Positions 1 to 6,312 of a DNA stretch of 7,108 bases are shown in pieces. Numbering within the stretch: position 1 is the stretch's first letter; each line of letters begins with the position of its first letter. The stretch comes from an uncultured Selenomonadaceae bacterium (GTDB lineage: Bacteria > Bacillota > Negativicutes > Selenomonadales > Selenomonadaceae): assembly GCA_905235425.1 (NCBI GenBank), contig CAJOKY010000118.1, forward strand, positions 1 through 7,108, read 5' to 3'. The position numbers and the translations under genes were made by a program. The notes beneath the pieces are model-generated. The model made no database searches. It had not been told where the DNA came from and worked only from the letters and a program-made list of their open reading frames with translations.

Positions 1-12
1 ATTGGTTTGACG

Positions 13-112
13 GTTAATTTTTTATGCGATTAATGTATTTTCTGCGGGATTAATCAAGCTTTAAATTTATTTTACGTCGTTAATTTTCACGCGATTAATT
101 TTTCACGCCGAT
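13..112. repeat. Degenerate AT-rich tandem repeat downstream of mutB
   Basis: The region just beyond the mutB stop is built from variants of a 14-16 base unit close to GATTAATTTTTCACGC. The clearest copies are 79-92 (GTTAATTTTCACGC) and 93-108 (GATTAATTTTTCACGC), which are directly adjacent. More divergent copies start at 13 (GTTAATTTTTTATGC), 28 (GATTAATGTATTTTCTGC) and 48 (GATTAATCAAG...). No open reading frame of note and no GC-rich terminator hairpin is visible here. The array may continue beyond the window edge. Its function is unknown; it could be replication slippage product, a protein-binding array or decayed repeat sequence. Confidence 0.5.
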
Positions 113-115
113 AAA

Positions 116-2314
116 TCAGCCTGCATCGGTTTCTTTCTGCTGTTCAATGAGCAATGTCAAAAGTTTAATGCTGGCTTCGGGAATGTTTGTACCGGGTGCG
201 AAAATTGCAACCGCGCCGCTCTTGTAAAGGTGATCATAATCTTGAACGGGGATAACGCCGCCAATGGCAACCATGATGTCTTCGCGACCGCGCTTTTTCA
301 ATTCTTCGACAAGTTCCGGCAACAAGGTATTATGTCCTGCCGCCAATGAACTGAACCCTACCATATGAACATCGTTATCTACGGCATCCTGCGCGGCCTC
401 TGCAGGCGTTTGGAAGAGAGGACCAACGTCAACAGTCCAACCCATATCTGCAAAGCTTGACGCGATAACCTTAGCGCCGCGATCGTGACCGTCTTGACCA
501 ATCTTCGCAACATAAATGCGCGGACGTTGACCGGAAATTTTTTCAAATTCATCAGCCATTGCACGGGCTTTATCAAGCGAAGTAGAATCTTTAAATTCAC
601 TGGAATAAACGCCGGTAATTGTATGAATTGTGGCTTGATAACGACCGGAAACTTTTTCAACGGCATCGGAAATTTCACCGAGTGACGCGCGAACTCTAGC
701 CGCCTCGACGGTGCATTCAAGCAAGTTGCCGTTTTCGCGTGATTCTGCCGCTTTAGTGATAGCCTCAAGCGCGGCGCGTACGTCATCTTCGTTTCTTTCA
801 GCGCGGAGTTTGTTAAGACGTTCAACCTGCGCGTTGCGAACTGCGGTATTGTCGATAGCCAAAATTTCCAACGGATCTTCATGATCAAGGCGATATTTAT
901 TCAAGCCGACAATCGTTTCATTGTTGGAGTCAATACGCGCTTGACGACGTGCGGACGCCTCTTCAATGCGCATTTTCGGCAGACCGGTAGGAATAGCCTT
1001 AGCCATGCCGCCGAGCTGTTCAATTTCTTGAATATGAGCCCAAGCGCGACGAATAATTTCATTTGTAAGCGCCTCGACGTAGTAGGAACCGCCCCAAGGA
1101 TCGATAATCTTACATACCGACGTTTCATCTTGAATGTAAAGCTGCGTGTTACGTGCAATGCGTGCGCTGAAGTCTGTAGGCAGTGCGATAGCCTCATCAA
1201 GCGCGTTGGTATGAAGTGACTGCGTATGACCGAGAGCCGCGCCCATTGCCTCCATAAGCGTACGTGCAACGTTGTTGAAGGGATCCTGCGCGGTAAGCGA
1301 CCAGCCGGAAGTTTGGCAGTGCGTACGAAGAGCCATTGATTTAGGTTGAGTGCCGCCCATTTGCTTGACAATCTTCGCCCAAAGTACGCGAGCCGCACGC
1401 ATTTTCGCAACTTCCATAAAGTAGTTTTTGCCGATAGCCCAGAAGAAACTCAAGCGTTTTGCAAAGGCGTCAACCTTCAATCCCGCGTTGATACCGGTAC
1501 GAATATATTCAAGACCGTCAGCCAACGTGTAACCGAGTTCGATATCGGCAGGAGCGCCCGCCTCTTGCATATGGTAACCGCTGATTGAAATGGAGTTGAA
1601 CTTCGGCATATATTTTGTGGTGTACTCAAAGATATCGCCGATGATTCTCATTGACATATCCGGCGGATAAATGTACGTGTTGCGCACCATAAATTCTTTG
1701 AGAATATCGTTTTGGATCGTGCCGTTGAGAATGGATTTATCTACGCCCTGTTCAATGCCGCTCTGAATGAAGAATGCGAGAATCGGCAAAACGGCGCCGT
1801 TCATTGTCATTGATACAGACATTTGATCAAGCGGAATGCCGCTGAAAAGAATGTTCATATCAAGCATGGAGCAAACGGAAACACCGGCTTTACCAACGTC
1901 ACCGAAAACGCGGGGGTTATCGGCGTCGTAGCCGCGATGTGTGGGAAGGTCGAATGCTATTGACAAGCCCTTTTGTCCTGCGGCAAGGTTACGGCGATAG
2001 AAGGCGTTTGACTCTTCAGCGGTGGAAAAGCCCGCGTACTGGCGAACAGTCCAAGGACGGAAAACGTACATTGTTGAGTACGGTCCACGCAGACAGGGAG
2101 GAATGCCGCTTGCAAAGTCAAGGTGATTCATATGCGCGTATTCGTCGTGACTGTAAAGCGGCTTAACGGGTACATGCTCCATTGTGCGTTCAATAAAGCT
2201 GTCGTAATCTGCCGCCGCCTTCTTTTCAAATTCTTTTTTCCAAGTCGCTTCGTCAACCTGCGGCGCGTCGCCGAGATTTATCTGCGTAAAGTCAGGATTT
2301 TTGTAATTTGCCAT
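116..2314 (-). CDS. mutB: Methylmalonyl-CoA mutase, large (catalytic) subunit
   Basis: The cytosolic adenosylcobalamin enzyme subunit interconverts (R)-methylmalonyl-CoA and succinyl-CoA, the carbon-skeleton step of succinate-propionate metabolism. The protein has 732 residues, close to the usual length of about 715-750. The N-terminal half is a TIM-barrel substrate domain carrying RPWTVRQYAGF (Tyr93), GTIQNDILKEFMVRNTYIYPP (Gln201, Arg211) and SGYHMQEAG (His248). These match Tyr89, Gln197, Arg207 and His244 of the Propionibacterium enzyme in both identity and spacing. The C-terminal cobalamin-binding domain (about 595-732) shows the full base-off signature: GQDGHDRG (His610, the lower cobalt ligand), then GFSSLAAG and AIGGVIP. 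The start at 2314 is chosen over an in-frame ATG at 2365 because AAAGGAGT lies 9 bases upstream and family similarity begins at MANYKNPDF. Its ATG overlaps the mutA stop (TAATG), so translation is probably coupled and gives equal subunit amounts. The protein ends with TGA at 116-118. Confidence 0.97.
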   Translation of the reverse strand: MANYKNPDFTQINLGDAPQVDEATWKKEFEKKAAADYDSFIERTMEHVPVKPLYSHDEYAHMNHLDFASGIPPCLRGPYSTMYVFRPWTVRQYAGFSTAEESNAFYRRNLAAGQKGLSIAFDLPTHRGYDADNPRVFGDVGKAGVSVCSMLDMNILFSGIPLDQMSVSMTMNGAVLPILAFFIQSGIEQGVDKSILNGTIQNDILKEFMVRNTYIYPPDMSMRIIGDIFEYTTKYMPKFNSISISGYHMQEAGAPADIELGYTLADGLEYIRTGINAGLKVDAFAKRLSFFWAIGKNYFMEVAKMRAARVLWAKIVKQMGGTQPKSMALRTHCQTSGWSLTAQDPFNNVARTLMEAMGAALGHTQSLHTNALDEAIALPTDFSARIARNTQLYIQDETSVCKIIDPWGGSYYVEALTNEIIRRAWAHIQEIEQLGGMAKAIPTGLPKMRIEEASARRQARIDSNNETIVGLNKYRLDHEDPLEILAIDNTAVRNAQVERLNKLRAERNEDDVRAALEAITKAAESRENGNLLECTVEAARVRASLGEISDAVEKVSGRYQATIHTITGVYSSEFKDSTSLDKARAMADEFEKISGQRPRIYVAKIGQDGHDRGAKVIASSFADMGWTVDVGPLFQTPAEAAQDAVDNDVHMVGFSSLAAGHNTLLPELVEELKKRGREDIMVAIGGVIPVQDYDHLYKSGAVAIFAPGTNIPEASIKLLTLLIEQQKETDAG

Positions 2315-4479
2315 TACGCTATTACTCCTTTCTTCTTCTGCATTGCCGTCAAGGTCTGATAGCAATTCGAGCGAATGTTAATGTAGTCGTCAATGCCGGC
2401 GTTTTTGTACGTTTCTACCAATTCTTCCGGCGCGGTACCTGCAAGATAAACCGTCGCATTGGGCAGGACTTCATGAAGTTTGGGTGCAAGCGCGGGAACA
2501 ATTTCAGGGTACGTTGCATCGGTGGAGCAAATTACAACTGCATCAGCGCCGGATTCTCCTGCCGCCTTAGCCGCGTCGTCAACCGTTTCAAAGCCGTTAT
2601 TGCCCAAAACTTCAAACGCGCCGACTTGCAAAAAGCTTGTGGTGAAATCTGCGCGGGCTTTATGTTGCGGAATGGGTCCCATATTGGCAAGGAAGATTTT
2701 AACGTTGTCGTTTTTCTCCGCCTTGAATTTTTCCGTAGCTTCGCGCAGTTTTTCAAATTTTTCAGCGAGACGGTGCGGTACAATGGTTTTAACTTCGTCA
2801 GATGCACCGGTACCGAGAGCGCCGCGCAGGTCTGATATCGTTGCACCTTTAGCCGCCGCGTCGATAACCGTTTCAAAATTATTCGTGTCAACCTTTTTCA
2901 ATGCGTCCGCCGCGTCAACGCCCTTGAGATATTCTTCAATCGCCGCAGTGCGAACTTTTTTATTTTCGTCAAAATCTTCTGCGCGGGGGTCGAGACGTTC
3001 CTCAAGCATATTCGGATACATATTCGTACCGACGATTCTGTCACGGCGTCCCATGACTGCTTTCAATCTTGCGACAATTACGGTTTGAATTTGCGCCTGC
3101 GGATAACCTTCCTTAAGCGCGGCAACGATACCGCCTTTGCCTTCGACAGCTTGAAATTCCGCCCAAACTTTTTCTTTAATCTGCTTAGTCAAAGTTTCAA
3201 CAGCCCAACTGCCGCCTGCAGGATCAATCGGCTGTACAAGCCCAAATTCTTCGCGCAGAATAATCTGCATGTTACGTGCAATGCGTCTGCTGAATTCGTC
3301 GCCTTTTCTAATCGGTTCATCAAATGCCGAGTTTTCGTAAGACTCAACGCCACCGGCAATGGCGCTGAAGAGTTGGGACGCGCCGCGCAGTAAGTTTACA
3401 TAGGGATCGTAAACCGTCATGAAGAATTTGGCGGGACGTGCATGCAGGTGAATGTGCTGAACTTCTTCACTGCCGCCGAACGCTTTAATAATCTGCGCCC
3501 AAATAGGACGAATAGCGCGAAGTTTAGAAATTTGCATAAAGAAGTTTGCGCCTATTGATACGCCGAACATAATTTGTTCAGCCGCCTCGTCAATAGTCAA
3601 TCCTCTGTCAAGCATTGCGCGGAGGTAGGTTACCGCCGTCGACAAAGTGTAGGCAAGCTCTTGAATATCGTTCGCGCCGCCGTTTGAGTAAACGTCACTG
3701 CGTACCATGAAGGTTTTAACTTCGGGACAATTTTTAACTGCGAATTTGGCAACTGCCGCCTGTTCATCAAAAATCTTGTCAAGCGATTGATCCAACTTGC
3801 CTTTAAGCGTCAACGCGCCGATTGGATCTGCACCGATAACGCCGCGCAGTTTTGAAACGTCGCCGCCGTTTTTCTTAAGCGCCGCAATGATTAAAGCCAT
3901 AAGCGGAGCGGCACTTTCACCCGCGTAGATGTACAGCGGATATTGGTCAAGTTTCAATCCCTTAAGCAAGGCTTCAACGTCGCCCAAAGTTGTTAAGCTT
4001 ACGCCGTTATCGCCGACTTTTTCAGCTTGACGTGCGTCGAGTGCGTCACGTGTTGCCGAGTCAAGTTTAACGTTGTAAATGCTTGAACCTTTTTCAATTT
4101 CATGCTTAAGAAGTTCGTTATTTTCAGCCGGCATTGTTTCATCGCAAGGCTGGGCAATTCCCCATGTATTGTTGACATAGCCGTTTACCGTTGCGCCGCG
4201 CAGAAAATCTCCCATGCCGGGATAAGAATTTTTCGGCAAAATTTCTTCTGTCGTCGCGCGGAAGTACATGGGCTCAAAGGTAATGCCTTCGTACGTCTTG
4301 GTGTACATCTTCTTTTCAAAGGGCGCACCTTTCAAAAGTTCGATACACGCCTGTTTCCATTCTTCGTAGGTGGGCGGTGTAAATTCGTCCAACGAAACTT
4401 GCGGAAAATCTGTTTGCGATTCGGCTTTCTTTATGATAGCCTGCAAATCCAGCTCTGCCGTCTTTTTAGCATCGCTCAT
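2314..4479 (-). CDS. mutA: Methylmalonyl-CoA mutase, small (non-catalytic) subunit
   Basis: This is the partner subunit of the heterodimeric mutase; in studied enzymes it is structurally homologous to MutB but has no active site. The protein has 721 residues. Paralogy to the downstream gene is visible: FFMQISKLRAIRPIWAQII against MutB YFMEVAKMRAARVLWAKIV, and FSRRIARNMQ...IDPAGGSWAVE against FSARIARNTQ...IDPWGGSYYVE. The C-terminal cobalamin-like domain (about 590-721) lacks the DxHxxG signature: the corresponding stretch reads NMGPIPQHKARADF, and the catalytic motif around MutB His248 is absent. Loss of these is normal for this subunit, so this is not a damaged gene. The start at 4479 (MSDAKKTAE) is preferred over an upstream in-frame ATG at 4563. 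AAGGAGT sits 7 bases before 4479, and the 4563 codon lies inside the -35 element of the promoter. It is the first gene of the operon. Confidence 0.95.
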   Translation of the reverse strand: MSDAKKTAELDLQAIIKKAESQTDFPQVSLDEFTPPTYEEWKQACIELLKGAPFEKKMYTKTYEGITFEPMYFRATTEEILPKNSYPGMGDFLRGATVNGYVNNTWGIAQPCDETMPAENNELLKHEIEKGSSIYNVKLDSATRDALDARQAEKVGDNGVSLTTLGDVEALLKGLKLDQYPLYIYAGESAAPLMALIIAALKKNGGDVSKLRGVIGADPIGALTLKGKLDQSLDKIFDEQAAVAKFAVKNCPEVKTFMVRSDVYSNGGANDIQELAYTLSTAVTYLRAMLDRGLTIDEAAEQIMFGVSIGANFFMQISKLRAIRPIWAQIIKAFGGSEEVQHIHLHARPAKFFMTVYDPYVNLLRGASQLFSAIAGGVESYENSAFDEPIRKGDEFSRRIARNMQIILREEFGLVQPIDPAGGSWAVETLTKQIKEKVWAEFQAVEGKGGIVAALKEGYPQAQIQTVIVARLKAVMGRRDRIVGTNMYPNMLEERLDPRAEDFDENKKVRTAAIEEYLKGVDAADALKKVDTNNFETVIDAAAKGATISDLRGALGTGASDEVKTIVPHRLAEKFEKLREATEKFKAEKNDNVKIFLANMGPIPQHKARADFTTSFLQVGAFEVLGNNGFETVDDAAKAAGESGADAVVICSTDATYPEIVPALAPKLHEVLPNATVYLAGTAPEELVETYKNAGIDDYINIRSNCYQTLTAMQKKKGVIA

Positions 4480-4534
4480 GAAATTCACTCCTTCTAAAAA
4501 CACAAAGTTAAACAATCCGAAACTATCGTTGAGA

Positions 4535-4563
4535 ATATTAGCGCAATTATTCTGTAAAATCAA
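4535..4563 (-). promoter_or_regulatory. Sigma-A-type promoter of the mutA-mutB operon
   Basis: On the minus strand, TTGATT (4563-4558) is followed by a 17-base spacer and TAATAT (4540-4535), a good match to the TTGACA-17-TATAAT consensus. Transcription would begin near 4528, leaving a leader of about 50 bases before the mutA ATG. That is too short for a cobalamin riboswitch, so B12 control, if any, is not through a leader riboswitch here. Confidence 0.75.
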
Positions 4564-4634
4564 GAAAAATTTTTGTTTGGATTAAAATTTTCCGCATTCA
4601 CATAAGTGCAAATTTTGTCTGATAATTGGCAAAT

Positions 4635-4672
4635 AAAAAAACGCCAACCGAGCTTTTCACTCAATCGACGTT
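4635..4672 (-). terminator. Intrinsic terminator closing the peptide locus
   Basis: Read on the minus strand, AACGTCGATTGAG (4672-4660) pairs with CTCGGTTGGCGTT (4652-4640) across all 13 positions, counting G-U pairs. The loop is TGAAAAG, and a run of seven T follows (4641-4635). The T tract exists only in this direction, so it stops minus-strand transcripts coming from the small-peptide genes. It insulates them from the mutA promoter about 70 bases downstream. Confidence 0.85.
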
Positions 4673-4684
4673 AATTAAGGTAAA

Positions 4685-4880
4685 TTATTGAATTTTAGGC
4701 GGTTGTACCTGCGGTTTGTCAAATTTTTTAACATGGGTAGTAAGATAAAAAACACCGTTACTGAGAACTTATAAAAAGCTAAAAACTTTAATGTCCCATT
4801 CCTGTTTCCAAAGAACCATTGAAATTTTAGCATTATTAAAGCTTTTTAGCAACATAAAATCAGTAACGGTGTTCACCTCC
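4685..4880 (-). pseudogene. Degenerate second copy of the small-peptide precursor gene
   Basis: The 3' end repeats the end of the intact peptide gene at 4938. Both minus strands share CCCATGTTAAAAAA and CGCAGGTACAAC, separated in this copy by 9 extra in-frame bases. The encoded tails are THVKKFDKPQVQPPKIQ here and NPHVKKSQVQLKKIK in the intact gene. A strong ribosome binding site, AAGGAGGTGA, lies at the far 5' end (about 4875-4882), but no ATG follows at normal spacing. The first in-frame ATG (4855) opens only 28 codons before a TAA at 4771-4769. The same frame then stays open for 27 codons to TAA at 4687-4685. The leader region with its SDEELDEVAAAG motif is missing, and a 123-bp inverted-repeat segment occupies its place. 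It is probably a decayed tandem paralogue. A functional arrangement, such as an attenuator followed by a leaderless peptide, cannot be excluded. Confidence 0.6.
4751..4873. repeat. 123-bp element with perfect 14-bp inverted ends
   Basis: AACACCGTTACTGA (4751-4764) and its exact reverse complement (4860-4873) bound the segment. A second, inner pair continues the symmetry: GCTAAAAACTTTAAT (4778-4792) against ATTAAAGCTTTTTAGC (4835-4850), with one bulged base. The whole could fold into a long two-tier hairpin on either strand. No transposase and no clear target duplication are visible. It could be a short non-autonomous transposon (MITE-like). Alternatively it could be an RNA element: on the minus strand the outer stem is followed directly by a run of T (TGTTTTTTATC), which would suit an attenuator or terminator with a large loop. 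Confidence 0.65.
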
Positions 4881-4937
4881 TTATATTTTTTAATTGTTTT
4901 ATAACTTATTATAAATTATTTTTATCTGTTTAAACCC

Positions 4938-5159
4938 TCATTTAATTTTCTTGAGTTGTACCTGCGATTTTTTAACATGGGGGTTACCTGCCGCCGCGAC
5001 TTCGTCAAGCTCTTCGTCGCTCATAATTTCGTTGTTGCGCATAAAATCATTTTGCATACGATCCATTGCACGGCGATTAGTAATTCTTGCCAACAAGCTT
5101 TCTCTCACTTTGCTTAAATGTGAAAAGTCAATTCCGCCTAATTCTTGTTCGATTGTCAT
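4938..5159 (-). CDS. Small leader-type precursor peptide (putative RiPP or bacteriocin-like)
   Basis: This 73-residue protein has no recognised catalytic domain. Residues 1-46 are polar and predicted helical (DFSHLSKVRESLLARI). They are followed by SDEELDEVAAAG (47-58), which resembles the end of Nif11/NHLP-type and double-glycine leaders that are cut after the small-residue pair during export. The remaining 15 residues, NPHVKKSQVQLKKIK, are strongly basic and contain no Cys and no aromatic residue, so lanthionine or sactionine chemistry is unlikely. The start at 5159 is chosen because AAAGGATG lies at proper spacing; an ATG at 5168 overlaps that site and cannot use it. The gene has its own promoter and is followed by a decayed copy of its 3' end. 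No modifying enzyme or peptidase-containing transporter lies in the window, so processing and function are inference. Confidence 0.7.
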   Translation of the reverse strand: MTIEQELGGIDFSHLSKVRESLLARITNRRAMDRMQNDFMRNNEIMSDEELDEVAAAGNPHVKKSQVQLKKIK

Positions 5160-5191
5160 TTTAATCATCCTTTCAATTTGTGTTTCTGCCT

Positions 5192-5220
5192 ATTATACGC
5201 GCAGATTAAAAAATTATTAA
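5192..5220 (-). promoter_or_regulatory. Promoter of the small-peptide gene
   Basis: On the minus strand, a perfect TATAAT (5197-5192) is preceded by a 17-base spacer and TTAATA (5220-5215), a 4-of-6 match to TTGACA. The start point would be near 5185, about 25 bases before the peptide ATG, and the ribosome binding site falls between them. The peptide is therefore probably transcribed independently of the membrane-protein gene that ends at 5241. Confidence 0.6.
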
Positions 5221-5240
5221 GACTGCATTAAAAAAATTTT

Positions 5241-5804
5241 TTAACTGCCGAGTAAAATTTCAATCCAAAAAAATATGGCGAAAACCGAAATTACAATCAG
5301 TGCGTATGTCAGGCGCTTAATTTTTTTTGCCGACATTGACTTAAAAGTTTTTTGCATATCTTCAATGCCGATTAAAAGCAGTATCACGAATACCGCGACG
5401 CCGATTAAAACTTCCGGCGCAAATAAATTTTCAAGAAAAATTTCAAAGGCGCTTGCGTCGAAGGGCTGATTAAATTTCAGCATATAAAAACTTTCCGCCA
5501 CGAACAGTGTCGCAAATACCGCCGTTAAAACCCGTTGCAGAAGTTTTTTCAGCGGCTTTTTCTTCGCCATAAAAAAATGCATTGCAAGCGTCATCAGCAA
5601 TATTAAAAATGCGCCGCACCAAAAATATTTCACGTGCAGAAATATTTTGTCAAGGCTCGGTAAAAGCGTTTTGTTGCCTACGAAGGCTTGAAACATTATC
5701 GGCATATTCAAAATTGCTGATATGAAAAAAAATGCGCCATCCTGCTTAACGGATTTGAAAAGTTTGTCCAAATATCTTTGCATTTTAATTACCTGTTCAG
5801 TCAT
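5241..5804 (-). CDS. Five-helix integral membrane protein of unknown function
   Basis: I do not recognise this protein with certainty. With the start at 5804 it has 187 residues and five hydrophobic segments at about 24-42, 60-79, 88-109, 131-148 and 163-184. These are separated by lysine-rich loops (AKKKPLKK, SAKKIKR). The layout, and the stretch FNQPFDASAFEIFLENL after helix 3, faintly recall the five-helix N-terminal anchor of EptA-type phosphoethanolamine transferases. The sulfatase-like catalytic domain of those enzymes is entirely absent, so any such link is a guess. The ATG at 5804 overlaps the upstream HTH gene by 8 bases, suggesting one transcript, but it lacks a ribosome binding site. 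An ATG at 5783 has AGGT at 8 bases and may be the true start; an ATG at 5831 has no support. The downstream AT palindrome is a poor terminator. Confidence 0.7.
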   Translation of the reverse strand: MTEQVIKMQRYLDKLFKSVKQDGAFFFISAILNMPIMFQAFVGNKTLLPSLDKIFLHVKYFWCGAFLILLMTLAMHFFMAKKKPLKKLLQRVLTAVFATLFVAESFYMLKFNQPFDASAFEIFLENLFAPEVLIGVAVFVILLLIGIEDMQKTFKSMSAKKIKRLTYALIVISVFAIFFWIEILLGS

Positions 5805-6249
5805 TGCCGGCGGAGTCTTTGGGATTGGCATTAAGCAACGGCAGATTTAACTGCTCCAAAATATGATTCGTCTCCAATATGTTTAAATTTTTTTCAATGG
5901 CGCGAATTAAAACTGCGTCCCAAATATCGCGCACGTACAAAATGCCGAATCCGCCGTACCTTAGCAAGTAGTTAGTTTCATCTAAATTCAATTCCAATGC
6001 GCGGGCTATCGACAAAAGTTTTTTGCGTGAAGGATTTCTCGCGCCGGAAAGAATATGATAAATATGTTTGTCGTCGGAATTAATTTTTTCGACAAGGTCA
6101 CTTTTAGTCAAACCGCGCTCTTCCAAAAGTTTGTTAATATATTGATAAAGCGGATCTTTAAATTCGTCTTGATTTTTCTTTATGAAGTGTTCAATTTTCG
6201 GCGAAATTTTCAATTCCTCGACAAGCTCTTCTGTATTTTTTTCTGACAT
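5797..6249 (-). CDS. XRE-like helix-turn-helix protein
   Basis: This is a 150-residue soluble protein. A charged N-terminal stretch (1-32) precedes a Cro/C1-type helix-turn-helix at about 34-98: LYQYINKLLEERGLTKSDLV, then KHIYHILSGARNPSRKKLL as the recognition-helix part, then ARALELNLDETNYLLRYGG. A helical tail follows (AVLIRAIEKNLNILETNHIL). The pattern of a short HTH followed by 'ETNYLLRYGGFGILYVRDIWDA' resembles Firmicutes XRE proteins that I recall being encoded next to Ser/Thr kinases, and here the kinase gene diverges from the same intergenic region. It may regulate that region or be a phosphorylation target; both are inference. The start at 6249 has AGGGAG 9-10 bases upstream. The stop overlaps the following membrane-protein gene. 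Confidence 0.8.
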   Translation of the reverse strand: MSEKNTEELVEELKISPKIEHFIKKNQDEFKDPLYQYINKLLEERGLTKSDLVEKINSDDKHIYHILSGARNPSRKKLLSIARALELNLDETNYLLRYGGFGILYVRDIWDAVLIRAIEKNLNILETNHILEQLNLPLLNANPKDSAGND

Positions 6250-6277
6250 TGTAACACACTCCCTATTGAGATTTAAA

Positions 6278-6286
6278 ATTATATCA
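6278..6286 (-). promoter_or_regulatory. Extended -10 promoter of the HTH-membrane protein operon
   Basis: The minus strand reads TGATATAAT, a perfect TATAAT (6283-6278) with the TGn extension. No good -35 hexamer is visible at 16-18 bases, which the extension commonly compensates for. The start point would be near 6271, giving a leader of about 20 bases. The element lies inside the only 63 bases separating this operon from the divergent kinase, so the two promoters must be close to or overlap each other. No convincing plus-strand promoter was found. Confidence 0.55.
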
Positions 6287-6312
6287 TAAAAATTTGAAAG
6301 GTAATTTTAGAA

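Noticed and set aside
2314..4563. Longer MutA starting at ATG 4563 (28 extra residues)
   Set aside because: That codon overlaps the -35 element and would lie upstream of the transcript start. The ribosome binding site and family similarity support 4479.
485..4585. Several plus- and minus-strand open frames of 60-200 codons overlapping mutA and mutB
   Set aside because: They are out-of-frame shadows of two long, clearly conserved genes, and their predicted proteins show no family features.
4480..4634. Possible cobalamin riboswitch ahead of the B12-dependent mutase operon
   Set aside because: The transcript leader predicted from the promoter is only about 50 bases, and no B12-box-like or multi-helix structure is visible. 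A riboswitch of that class needs roughly 200 bases.
4769..4855. 28-codon reading frame starting at ATG 4855 as a separate small gene
   Set aside because: The strong ribosome binding site is about 20 bases away, too far for this ATG. The frame lies within the inverted-repeat element and resembles nothing recognisable.
4908..4913. TATAAT on the minus strand as a promoter for the broken peptide copy
   Set aside because: The hexamer matches, but no -35 is found at suitable spacing and the surroundings are so AT-rich that chance matches are expected.
4938..5168. Low-complexity frame on the opposite strand of the peptide gene (4951-5220)
   Set aside because: It is Ser/Leu/Ile rich, lacks a ribosome binding site and mirrors the peptide gene. 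The minus-strand gene has a promoter, a ribosome binding site and a paralogous tail.
5223..5248. AT palindrome (TTAAAAAATTTTTTTAA with GCA/TGC flanks) as a terminator after the membrane-protein gene
   Set aside because: The stem is nearly all A-T, leaves almost no loop and is not followed by a separate T tract, so it is a weak candidate at best.
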